Positions 24,464 through 32,548 of a stretch of 64,000 nucleotides of DNA are shown one piece after another. Numbering within the stretch: the stretch's first letter is position 1; each line of letters opens with the position of its first letter. A program made the translations under genes and the position numbers. A model generated the notes under the pieces. That model was not told where the DNA came from, did not search any database, and saw only the letters and a list, made by a program, of their open reading frames with translations. This DNA comes from DTU053 sp012520115 (GTDB lineage: Bacteria > Bacillota > Clostridia > Oscillospirales > Acutalibacteraceae), in NCBI GenBank assembly GCA_050953725.1, contig JBMNNB010000003.1, positions 682,001 to 746,000 of the forward strand, in the 5' to 3' direction.

Positions 24464-26791
24464 TCATTTAATCAGAACTATCTCGTCAACCTCTTGCCCC
24501 GTGCGGGTGAAGGCTCTGAGGGTGAATCTGTCCTTTTCGCACCTTGCGACGGCGTAAATCTGGTCTGTGTTGCCCTCGCCGTCTGTGATTTCGCTTTTAT
24601 GGTCGCCGTAAACATAGTCATGCCATTTGTAGTACGCCGACCTGTCGTTGGAAACGCCGCAGGGACCTATGGTGCAGTAAAGCGTTCCGTCGCCGATTTC
24701 ACACCGCCTGCCGTTTTTCACGCTGGAGCGGATATAGATATGGTCATGCCCCGACAGGACAGCATCCACCTTGTACTTATCGAAAAGCTCTGCATAGTTT
24801 ATAAGCGTGAACCTCTCGCCGGACTTGCCGTAGGGGGAGGCGTGTGTCAGGACGATTTTCCACTTGCTGTCACGCACCTTCTCAAGCTCTGCCTCTAAGA
24901 TGCTTTTATATTCGGTGCTCAGAGCGTTGCCGCTGCCGAGGGCGGCTATAAGGGCATATTCCCCGATTTGCACACTGAAGCATAAACCGTTTGCCCGTCC
25001 CTCACAGTGAGGCGGCAGGTTGTAATGTGCAAGGAAGTAATCAAAGCCCCTTTTCGGGTCCTGGTCGTGGTTGCCGGGTGTGGGCATCCAGATTTCCTTT
25101 GCATAATGGGGCTGCAAATGGGCGGACAAGCTCTCATACTCGCTTTGCTTTCCGGCGCAGTCCACCATATCGCCGAGCGTCAGTATGAGCCTCGGCTCGG
25201 TGGTCTTATTCAAAGCGCAGTCAAGGGTCTTGCGAAGCAGGGGATAAGCCTCGTCGCAGTCCTTAATCTGAGCGTCCACAAGTACAGCAAGGTCGAAGCT
25301 GTCGGTGTTTTCGGGGAAGGTTCTGAATTTATACTCGCCGCTTTTTTTGTTTCCCGTGAAAAAGCGGGCGGTGTACTCGCTGTCGGGCGTCAGTCCCGTC
25401 AGAAGCACCTTGTATGAACAAAGATTTTTGCACAGTGTTGCATTCAGCCCGTTTATATTCAGGCTCTCACGCCATTCCCTTGTATAGCTTTTCTCCGCAT
25501 TAAACCTTGCAGTGTTTCCGGCGGGGTCTGTAATTTCTACAAAACCCTCCTCGTTTTCGTCATCGCCGAGCCAGGTAAAGGCGGCGGTACGGGCGTTGTC
25601 CTTTGTGACGGTGCGGACAGGGGAGGGAGCGGATTCAGAGTAAAAAGGCTCGTCCACCGACACATTAAAGGGGAAAAGGCTTGAGGATTTGCCCGACTCG
25701 CTCTCTGCCCTGAGGAAGTAAATCAAATCCTTCGGCAGTGTGCTGAAAATGCTTGTGTTAAGCCTGCCGTTTTCGTCAAAGGGCAGGCGCTCAAAGGGCA
25801 GGGGGTGCGCCTTTCCCTGCCTGTCGCAGCATTTTTCCGCCACAAGATATACAGGTTCGCTTTCAGCGCCGGTAACGAAAAACTCCGTTTCGTCCTTTGT
25901 CTTACCTGAGCGGTAGTCGAGAATAAGAGCCTCATAGGGCGGCTCGTTTTCGGTCACGGGCTTGCCCATATCGTCGGGCAAAAGGCTGTCGTCGTAAATA
26001 GCCTCCATTTTGCCCACCTTGACTGTGCCCCTTTGTGCGCCATCGGGGGTGTATGTGAACTCAAAAAGCTGCTGGAAGCTCAGAGGCGCCGAATAGCCCT
26101 CTTTTAACACAAAGCTGAGTCTTTTCCAGCCGTGCCAGTCGATGATGTACTCGTTTTTTGCGTGGGCGGCGGTGTTGTCACGGGATTCTATAAAGAAATT
26201 CAGGCGGTTTTTTGAGTTGTCGCCCCAAATCCAGATGGAAACCTTATTGAAAATCGGCAGATTCGAGAGAAAACGCCGCTTGACCCTTGCAGCAGGCCTT
26301 GCCATGCCCACAATGTGCCTTAAATCGTAGGTCAGGCTAAGACACTGACTGAAAGGGAGGCCGCTTTCTCTTACATTCTCGATTCCGGCGCTTTCAACCC
26401 TCGGGAAGACCATTTTTTTATGCAGGTTATCGTTATTATAGTCCGACGGGTCAAACAAAACCGCACTTTTAGGCAGACTGCCCTCATAAACATAAATCGG
26501 GATAGCCACAGCCGCACCCTTTGAGTAAACAGCCGACAGAACAGTGTATCTGCCCGCAGGGAGGCTGTCCAGATAGTCTGCTTTAAAGATAACTTCATTA
26601 CAGCCTGCGATATACTCCCTGCCTTCGGTAAGGGCAGTTTCCGCTTTTGTGTTCAAATCGTTCAGCATTATATATAAAAGGCGGTTGCCCCTTTCATCTA
26701 TTTTGACCGAAAGGTCGCCGCTGCCCTTTTTATATGTATGGCTTGCCTTCTCCGGCAGGGCGTTAAAGTATTTTGCCTTGCCTTCCCCCAT
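24464..26791 (-). CDS. calcineurin-like metallophosphoesterase with long N-terminal beta domains
   Basis: The protein has 775 residues from the ATG at 26789-26791, which follows AAAGGAGAG; a frame extending 13 codons upstream reads through a parS-like palindrome and is not used. The C-terminal third is a metallophosphoesterase: an altered first motif (LVDAQ, where D-x-H is usual), GDMVD, PGNHDQDP, VLTHASPY and LSGHDHIY. Before it lies a fibronectin-like domain resembling the N-terminal domain of purple acid phosphatases (about 405-500). The first 330 residues look beta-rich and may bind carbohydrate (phrases such as KVSIWIWGDNSKNRLNF). No signal peptide is visible. The replaced metal histidine may change metal affinity. 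The substrate is unknown. Confidence 0.82.
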   Translation of the reverse strand: MGEGKAKYFNALPEKASHTYKKGSGDLSVKIDERGNRLLYIMLNDLNTKAETALTEGREYIAGCNEVIFKADYLDSLPAGRYTVLSAVYSKGAAVAIPIYVYEGSLPKSAVLFDPSDYNNDNLHKKMVFPRVESAGIENVRESGLPFSQCLSLTYDLRHIVGMARPAARVKRRFLSNLPIFNKVSIWIWGDNSKNRLNFFIESRDNTAAHAKNEYIIDWHGWKRLSFVLKEGYSAPLSFQQLFEFTYTPDGAQRGTVKVGKMEAIYDDSLLPDDMGKPVTENEPPYEALILDYRSGKTKDETEFFVTGAESEPVYLVAEKCCDRQGKAHPLPFERLPFDENGRLNTSIFSTLPKDLIYFLRAESESGKSSSLFPFNVSVDEPFYSESAPSPVRTVTKDNARTAAFTWLGDDENEEGFVEITDPAGNTARFNAEKSYTREWRESLNINGLNATLCKNLCSYKVLLTGLTPDSEYTARFFTGNKKSGEYKFRTFPENTDSFDLAVLVDAQIKDCDEAYPLLRKTLDCALNKTTEPRLILTLGDMVDCAGKQSEYESLSAHLQPHYAKEIWMPTPGNHDQDPKRGFDYFLAHYNLPPHCEGRANGLCFSVQIGEYALIAALGSGNALSTEYKSILEAELEKVRDSKWKIVLTHASPYGKSGERFTLINYAELFDKYKVDAVLSGHDHIYIRSSVKNGRRCEIGDGTLYCTIGPCGVSNDRSAYYKWHDYVYGDHKSEITDGEGNTDQIYAVARCEKDRFTLRAFTRTGQEVDEIVLIK

Positions 26792-26804
26792 AAAATCTCT
26801 CCTT

Positions 26805-26820
26805 TGTTCAACGTGGAACA
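26805..26820. promoter_or_regulatory. degenerate parS-like palindrome
   Basis: TGTTCAACGTGGAACA differs by one base from TGTTCCACGTGGAACA, a symmetric variant of parS. It sits in the 5' flank of the metallophosphoesterase gene about 20 kb from parAB. Confidence 0.5.
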
Positions 26821-26861
26821 CTAATAACAAGAATTATAGCACAGCGGCAAAAAAGAGTAAA

Positions 26862-26889
26862 CAAAACAGGGCTGAAATATCAGCCCTGT
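26862..26889 (-). terminator. terminator after the GH31 gene
   Basis: ACAGGGCTGA and TCAGCCCTGT flank a four-base loop; on the minus strand the stem is followed by TTTGTTT. It ends the GH31 transcript. Confidence 0.8.
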
Positions 26890-26906
26890 CTGCTATATGC
26901 GGATTT

Positions 26907-28604
26907 TTAGAATCTTATATTGACTTGAGCGCCTGCGGAAGCATCGCTGACATTCAGCCACAGAATTTGTCCGTCATAGAAGTAGCCGCTTTCCATTGCG
27001 ACAAGCTCCTCCATTGAGGCGGCAGCTGCAAGGCTGACTTCGCCGAGCTTTACGCTCTTAGGAGCATCCTGGTTGAATATCCTGAACAGGAAGGAGCGGT
27101 CGGATTCGGTCATCGTGACGGTCAGATTCTTGCCGCTCTTTGTGTAAGAGAGCAATGTGCCGGTCTTGTTCTCCTCATAGAGGCCGAACTTGTTCGTGCC
27201 TTCGGTGGGGTACATAAGCACGGTGGTAAAGCCTGCATTCAGCTCTGAGCCGAAGCTGCTCTCTACGTCTGTTACATCAAGCGGAATGATAGCGCCGTTA
27301 CGGATATATGCCGGGAATTCATCCATCCCGAAGGTCAGGGTCTGAACGCTCTTTGTATAGGTCTTTGACTCGTCGAACATATAAATCCATTCGCCTTCGG
27401 GGAAGGTTACGGTGCGGTCGTTGCCTTCCTTGAACATGGGAGCTACAAGGATCTCATCGCCGAGCATATAGGTGTATTCGCCCAGCTGCGGTCTGATGGT
27501 GGGCTTTACAAGCTCGTAGGAGTATGCGGCCTGGCTGTAAATATAGGGGATAAGCTCATGGTGGAGCTTTACATACTTACGGTAAATGGTTGTGGTCTCA
27601 TCGTCGTACATCCAGGGTCTGTGCTCACCGCTGCCGCCGTTCTCCATAATGGGGCTGAATGCGCCAAGCTGTGCCCAGCGGATGAATACATCCTTATACT
27701 GGTTGCCGTCATTCCTGAAGCCGCCGATGTCAGAGCCGTAGCTGACATGGTTAAACTTTGCGGAGGAGAACATATTGTTCAAAGCGTGCCTGAGTCCGGA
27801 CCAGTCGTTGTCCTGATCGCCGACCCAGCCTGCAAAGTTGATGTCCCTGCTTGTTGAAACAAGGGGCAGGCCTAATTTGGTAAGCTGGTCGTCAACGGGA
27901 CGGGCGGAGATGACCCTGTCCTTGCCCAGCTTCTCACGGGTGTATTCATAGAAGTCCCTGTATGTCTGGTCCTTATATGTATCCCATGTGATGATGCCGC
28001 TCTTGCCGATAGCGGGTGCTAAGAGCATTACATAGGGGTCGGTGCCGTCGACCTTCCAGCCGTCGATTCCCATGTCGAGGACGTTGTCCATCTGATTGTG
28101 CCACCACTCGACTGCCTCCGGGTTGGAGTAGTCAAGGAATGCGCCCTTGCCGCCCCACCATTTGACGGTTCTGCCGCCGCTGAGGAAGTAGCCCTTTTCC
28201 TTGCCTTCCTGGAAGTTCGGCGCCTCCTCGTTTACGACGCTTGTCGCCCACATAATGACCCTAATGTCATTGCTGTGGAACTCGTCTATAAGCTCAGCGA
28301 GATTCGGATAAAGATTCGGGTCGGGTACAAAGGTGTTGGAGGCTGTTGCCCACGGGCGGTCGATTATGACTGCGCCGACGGGGATGTCCCTCTCAGTAAA
28401 GCCATAGGCAAACTCCCTTGCGGAATTCTCGTCGCCCACGTTCTCCCATACCCAGTGCTCATGTACCCATGTGGGCCATTCGGGAGCATTAAGTGACGGG
28501 TCGGGTCTTGCGGGGTCGGCTTTAAAACCGCCGGAGCCGAATGCAAAAATGAATGCCAGCAGATAATTCAACAGCATTTGGAAAAACCGTTTAACAACTG
28601 CCAT
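26907..28604 (-). CDS. glycoside hydrolase family 31, exported
   Basis: This 565-residue protein has an N-terminal hydrophobic signal (FFQMLLNYLLAFIFAFGSGG) and a GH31 (beta/alpha)8 barrel. The nucleophile aspartate is in GWKVDGTDPY (D186), and the likely acid/base is in FAGWVGDQDND (D263); SYGSDIGGF is the family conserved strand. C-terminal beta domains follow from about 390. GH31 enzymes are usually longer because of an N-terminal galactose-mutarotase-like domain; here the barrel begins almost at once after the signal (about residue 45), so that domain is missing. Family members hydrolyse alpha-glucosides, alpha-xylosides or sulfoquinovosides; the substrate is not decided. It is monocistronic with a terminator. 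Confidence 0.87.
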   Translation of the reverse strand: MAVVKRFFQMLLNYLLAFIFAFGSGGFKADPARPDPSLNAPEWPTWVHEHWVWENVGDENSAREFAYGFTERDIPVGAVIIDRPWATASNTFVPDPNLYPNLAELIDEFHSNDIRVIMWATSVVNEEAPNFQEGKEKGYFLSGGRTVKWWGGKGAFLDYSNPEAVEWWHNQMDNVLDMGIDGWKVDGTDPYVMLLAPAIGKSGIITWDTYKDQTYRDFYEYTREKLGKDRVISARPVDDQLTKLGLPLVSTSRDINFAGWVGDQDNDWSGLRHALNNMFSSAKFNHVSYGSDIGGFRNDGNQYKDVFIRWAQLGAFSPIMENGGSGEHRPWMYDDETTTIYRKYVKLHHELIPYIYSQAAYSYELVKPTIRPQLGEYTYMLGDEILVAPMFKEGNDRTVTFPEGEWIYMFDESKTYTKSVQTLTFGMDEFPAYIRNGAIIPLDVTDVESSFGSELNAGFTTVLMYPTEGTNKFGLYEENKTGTLLSYTKSGKNLTVTMTESDRSFLFRIFNQDAPKSVKLGEVSLAAAASMEELVAMESGYFYDGQILWLNVSDASAGAQVNIRF

Positions 28605-28793
28605 ATTGCCACTCCTATTAGTTTTTTAGGTGTATAACAATTTGTGTAAATCAAGTATACTGCGACTTTGGAAAACAGTCAATCTCAATAATTTCAAAAC
28701 GGACAAATTAATTATTCAAAGCATTATTTTCCTCAAATAAATTTGCCTTTAAAGTCAAAAATAAGTATGAAAACTCTTACAGGAGGTTTAAAA

Positions 28794-28979
28794 ATGACTA
28801 AGAAAACAACAAGCTTGATGAAGGGCGTCGGCGCAGCCATGGCTATCGGCGGAACCGCAGCAATCGTCGGCTCCATGATGAGCGGCAGCAAGAACACCCG
28901 CAAGGCTAAAAAGACCGCCACAAAGGCCGTCAAGACCGTCGAAAACATCATCGACAGCGTTCAGGGAATGATTGGCTAA
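28794..28979 (+). CDS. small basic amphipathic protein, 61 residues
   Basis: The real start is the ATG at 28794 after ACAGGAGG; upstream in-frame codons are not used. The sequence has a Gly/Ala/Met-rich hydrophobic segment (residues 10-30, GVGAAMAIGGTAAIVGSMMS), then a lysine-rich stretch (NTRKAKKTATKAVKTVENI). It could be a short membrane-associated or DNA-condensing protein; similar small proteins occur in gut Clostridia, without function. It is monocistronic with a terminator. Confidence 0.7.
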   Translation: MTKKTTSLMKGVGAAMAIGGTAAIVGSMMSGSKNTRKAKKTATKAVKTVENIIDSVQGMIG

Positions 28980-28993
28980 CATTTATTTAACGC

Positions 28994-29022
28994 ACCTGTC
29001 CTTAATGGGCAGGTTTTTTTAT
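28994..29022 (+). terminator. terminator after the 61-residue gene
   Basis: CCTGTCC pairs with GGGCAGG around a TTAAT loop, followed by seven T. Confidence 0.85.
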
Positions 29023-29206
29023 GTGAAAAAGAAAAATTTTCCTTTTCGCTTATAATTTCGGGCTTTTCCGGAAATATTAAAAGAGAACACCCGACAAAAG
29101 CCACGATATACTGTCCAATGAACAGTAGGCTACAAAATACGACAAATTCATGATATAATACATTTAGTCAGGCGGGTTACATTGCCTGACGGAAAGGAAT
29201 GGGCTC

Positions 29207-30265
29207 ATGTTTAAGTCTAAGAAGCTAATTTCTATTCTGCTTGCAAGTATGCTGCTTTTCGGCTGCGCCTGCGGCAAGCGGGGCGATAAAGATTTGACCA
29301 CCACCGACGAACTGACCTCAGTCACCGACAGTCTGACAACAGAGGGCAGCGAAGCCCCGAGCAGCACCGAGTGGACTACCCCCGACGCAGAGCAGATGCC
29401 CCAGGACAGCACCGAGCCGATTGCGGCGGAGGTCATAGAGCAGCCGGAGGGCTTTAAAAAGAACTCCGTATCGATTTACGGCGAGTACACCGGCACAAAG
29501 GCCACATATACCGGCTTTGAGCCGCTGCCAAAGACCGATTTCAAAGTAACAGACCCCGATAACACAAGGGGACTGCCCGAAAAGCTCATCGGTCATTCCT
29601 ACGGAGTAGCCAAAAACGGCAAGCCCAATGAGATTTCGGTGCGCTCTCAGGCCTTCTTTGACCAGAAGAAATACAACGCCATAACCCTTGACAACAAAAC
29701 ACAGGGCAAGGTGCTGTATCTTACCTTTGACGTTGGCTATGAAAACGGCTACACCGCAAAGATACTTGACACCTTAAAGGCAAAGAACGTACCCGCCATG
29801 TTCTTCTGCACCCTGTCTGAGATACAGAAGTACCCCGAGCTGATATCCCGTATGATTCTTGAGGGGCATGTGGTGGGCAATCACACTAAAAACCACCCCT
29901 CCTTCCCGAAGATATCAAGGACGCAGATGATGCAGGAGGTCAAGTACTTTGACGATTTCCTGCGGGAGAAGTACGGCTATCATGCGCCGTTTTTCAGGTA
30001 CCCCATGGGCGAGTACAGCGAAAGCGCCCTTGACCTTGTAAATTCCTTAGGCTTTAAATGCGTGTTCTGGTCGGTTGCCTATGCGGACTGGAACTTAGAT
30101 GACCAGAAAGGCAAGGACTTCGCCTTCAACACGGTAACCTCAAGGCTTCACCCGGGAGCGGTCATACTGCTGCACTCGGTCTCGCCGGACAACGCAAACG
30201 CCTTAGGTGATATAATTGACTACGCAAGAAATCAGGGCTATGAATTCAAGCTGCTGCATAAGTAA
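29207..30265 (+). CDS. PdaA-like polysaccharide deacetylase lipoprotein
   Basis: This 352-residue lipoprotein has signal and lipobox LLFGC (lipid-modified C20), then an S/T/E-rich linker to about residue 80. The NodB-type domain (about 165-345) contains YLTFDVGYENGY (catalytic and metal aspartate region, with V for the usual D/N), VVGNHTKNHPS (metal histidines), FFRYPMGEYS and ILLHSVS. The element before it resembles PdaA, the delta-lactam N-acetylmuramoyl deacetylase of spore cortex and vegetative wall remodelling. A candidate -10 (TATAAT, 29154-29159) lies upstream with no strong -35. It is monocistronic. Confidence 0.86.
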   Translation: MFKSKKLISILLASMLLFGCACGKRGDKDLTTTDELTSVTDSLTTEGSEAPSSTEWTTPDAEQMPQDSTEPIAAEVIEQPEGFKKNSVSIYGEYTGTKATYTGFEPLPKTDFKVTDPDNTRGLPEKLIGHSYGVAKNGKPNEISVRSQAFFDQKKYNAITLDNKTQGKVLYLTFDVGYENGYTAKILDTLKAKNVPAMFFCTLSEIQKYPELISRMILEGHVVGNHTKNHPSFPKISRTQMMQEVKYFDDFLREKYGYHAPFFRYPMGEYSESALDLVNSLGFKCVFWSVAYADWNLDDQKGKDFAFNTVTSRLHPGAVILLHSVSPDNANALGDIIDYARNQGYEFKLLHK

Positions 30266-30270
30266 AAAAA

Positions 30271-30298
30271 TAAAGCCTTCGGAAAACCGAAGGCTTTT
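30271..30298. terminator. bidirectional terminator
   Basis: AAAGCCTTCGG and CCGAAGGCTTT flank an AAAA loop, with A and T runs on either side. It ends both the deacetylase (plus) and the permease (minus) genes. Confidence 0.85.
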
Positions 30299-30309
30299 AG
30301 TATGTGGTT

Positions 30310-31701
30310 TTACGCCTTTTTCTTCTGGCCTCTGAACTTGATTAAAGCTCCTAAGCCGGTGGTGAAGACAAAGACAATTGCAAACAGCAATATTCCCTTC
30401 CAGGGCTCTTTGCCTTCCGGAGCGGAGATGACCGGATGGATAAAGCCCGCATAGGTCATAAAGCCGCAGGAGATAATGGACAGCAGCGGAATGACGAATC
30501 TCTTGAAGGGCGAGAAATCCTTTTCCTTTGCCATAACCGCAATAAACATCGGGATATAGCAGGTGTAGAGGAAGACTATCGGAAGCTCTGACGAGTCAAA
30601 GCCGTAGTCGCCTATCCAGCCCATAAGAGCGCAGCCGAAGAAATAGAACAGCCATACGCCGCAGAGTAAAAGACCGATTGCGGATGAGTTCGAGGGCATA
30701 TCCGTAGCCTTGTCAACCTGCTTATAGGTGCCCGGCTTCGGGCCTTCGTCTCTTGATGCCAGAGCATACATAGCTCTTGTGGAGCCGACCATAAGGCCGT
30801 TAAGTGTGCCGAGGCAGGATATGATGACGAATACAAAGATAAGTGAGCCGAGTGTGCCGCCGAATACGTTCTTGAATGCGTTTGCTGCGCCTGCCTGACC
30901 GTCAGTCATAAGCTCCTCGGTGCTGACTGCGCCTGCAAGTCCGACATAGTAAAGGATGTAAACGGCAACTACGATGATTGAGCCGAGAACAAGAGCCTTG
31001 GGCAGGGTCTTCTTTGCATCTCTCAGCTCTGAGTTGATAGATGTTGCGATAATCCAGCCCTCATAAGCAAAGGCAACCGCAACAACCGATGTAAAGAGTC
31101 CGCCGCCACCGGATACCATTTCGCTTGTGGTCCTTGTGAAGTTCTCAACAGTGATACCTGTTGCAAGTCCCTTGATTGTGCCGACGATAGCCATAAGCAC
31201 AAGGGGGATGAGCTTGATAGCCGTTGTGGAAACCTGGAACTTGCCCGCAATGATAGGAGAAAGAGCGTTCATTGCATAAACTGCGATAAGATAGAATGCC
31301 GCAATGGTCATGCATGTGCCGCCGACGATATCCTCGATTCCGAGAAGAACGCAGGTATATCTTGCGGAAACCCATGCAAGCACGGAAGTAAGAGCCGGCT
31401 GATAGATGGTAGCCAAGTACCAACCTATGTAGTAGCCGAAGGATTTGCCGAGAGTTGCTTCGGCATAGTCGATAAGACCGTTAACCTTCTCATACTTTCC
31501 TGCCAGGTTTGCAAAGGCATAAGAGCAGATTATCATTATAATGCCAACGATAAGCCAAGCCCAGATGCCGGTAAGAACATCGCCGCCCGTAGCTTTCAGG
31601 ACGGCTTCAGCTTTAAAAAATACTCCGCTGCCGATAACGATTCCGATTACCATCGAAATCGCCATGGGTAAGCCGTACTTTTTTGAAAGCTTTGTCTCCA
31701 T
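30310..31701 (-). CDS. APC-family amino acid permease
   Basis: This 463-residue protein has twelve predicted helices and the APC start GLPMAISMVIGIVIGSGVFF, where the unwound G-S-G turn in helix 1 binds the substrate amino group. Other family marks are VVAVAFAYEGWIIATSINSE in helix 6 and GTLNGLMVGSTRAMYALASR in helix 8. The ATG at 31699-31701 has GGAGG six bases upstream; the TTG two codons earlier is too close. The substrate is not fixed. It is monocistronic. The 250-base gap upstream is AT-rich and shows no riboswitch I can recognise. Confidence 0.86.
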   Translation of the reverse strand: METKLSKKYGLPMAISMVIGIVIGSGVFFKAEAVLKATGGDVLTGIWAWLIVGIIMIICSYAFANLAGKYEKVNGLIDYAEATLGKSFGYYIGWYLATIYQPALTSVLAWVSARYTCVLLGIEDIVGGTCMTIAAFYLIAVYAMNALSPIIAGKFQVSTTAIKLIPLVLMAIVGTIKGLATGITVENFTRTTSEMVSGGGGLFTSVVAVAFAYEGWIIATSINSELRDAKKTLPKALVLGSIIVVAVYILYYVGLAGAVSTEELMTDGQAGAANAFKNVFGGTLGSLIFVFVIISCLGTLNGLMVGSTRAMYALASRDEGPKPGTYKQVDKATDMPSNSSAIGLLLCGVWLFYFFGCALMGWIGDYGFDSSELPIVFLYTCYIPMFIAVMAKEKDFSPFKRFVIPLLSIISCGFMTYAGFIHPVISAPEGKEPWKGILLFAIVFVFTTGLGALIKFRGQKKKA

Positions 31702-31957
31702 AGTCAACCTCCATTTTTTTAATTTGTCAGTGTTTCTCTTTATAAAAAGCTGTCAGATGTCAATAGAAAACAGCATAAAGAGCCAATAAATACTTTTTTA
31801 TATTATAGTGTTAATGCTTTAAAAAGGCAAGACAAAAATAGTGTTTATTAGGAAAAATGAATAAATATTTCTTCTTTTTTGTAAATTTTAAAGCTATGGT
31901 TAATTCTTTTGTTTTGTAGTATAATGAAACTAAACACGACAAACAGGAGGCAAAACT

Positions 31958-32206
31958 ATGGACAAGTTTTATATCGCCGCATTAAGGATTGACAGAAGAA
32001 ACGAAAAGGCGCCTGGAGTGCAGAAGGTCCTGACCGAGTTCGGCTGCATCATCAAGATGAGATTGGGTCTGCATGAGGCCGGCAACGTCTGCTCTAATCA
32101 GGGACTTATCATACTTGAGCTGGCACCCGACACCGAGGAAATCGCAAAGCTCCTCGACACTCTCAACGCCATTGACGGCGTAACGGCGAAGCTTTTGGAA
32201 ATATAA
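31958..32206 (+). CDS. TM1266-family iron-only hydrogenase system regulator
   Basis: This 82-residue protein (MDKFYIAALRIDRRNEKAPG; GCIIKMRLGLHE; LIILELAPDTEEIAKLLD) is an ACT/NikR-C-like domain of the TM1266 family, often encoded near [FeFe]-hydrogenase maturation genes. The role is thought to be regulatory, but the ligand is unclear. It has an ACAGGAGG ribosome site and a TATAAT about 40 bases upstream. No hydrogenase or maturation gene is in the window, so here it stands apart. Confidence 0.82.
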   Translation: MDKFYIAALRIDRRNEKAPGVQKVLTEFGCIIKMRLGLHEAGNVCSNQGLIILELAPDTEEIAKLLDTLNAIDGVTAKLLEI

Positions 32207-32271
32207 GAAGTCGAAACTAATAAAAATACAGCCTAAACGCAAAAAAATTTAAAATTGGTTGATTTTTTGTA

Positions 32272-32300
32272 TTGACAAATAAAAATTCACAGTCTATAAT
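32272..32300 (+). promoter_or_regulatory. consensus promoter of the amt leader
   Basis: TTGACA (32272-32277), a 17-base spacer, then TATAAT (32295-32300): a perfect consensus promoter. Transcription starts near 32307, leaving a leader of about 240 bases before amt. Confidence 0.9.
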
Positions 32301-32306
32301 GCTTTT

Positions 32307-32540
32307 CATAGCAAAGGCGCTGAGGGCAACTGCCCGCAGCGCCTTAAATGTTAATATGGGGTAATCGGTCAGGCTGCAATGCATATACTGTAAGCAGAGG
32401 TTTTGTCGCCCTGCTGCAGTAAGGCGAAAGTCTGCCGTTTAAGAAAGCTTTCTATAAAACCTAATGCGCACAAAGGCGTGTGTTTTATTGGCATCTTTGG
32501 ATGAGGATAAAATACACGCCTTTAAAATTTTTAACGGAGG
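32307..32540 (+). promoter_or_regulatory. structured leader with terminator-like hairpin upstream of amt
   Basis: The leader opens with a strong hairpin (GGCGCTG and CAGCGCC enclosing GGGC and GCCC, 32316-32343). Just before the ribosome site comes a long stem in which AAAGGCGTGT-TTTTAT pairs with ATAAAA-ACACGCCTTT (about 32472-32524), followed by AAAATTTTT, which resembles a terminator. About 130 bases lie in between, able to form alternatives. This is the layout of a riboswitch, ANTAR-type or protein-controlled attenuator. I recognise no known class. Confidence 0.55.
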
Positions 32541-32548
32541 AATGTTTT

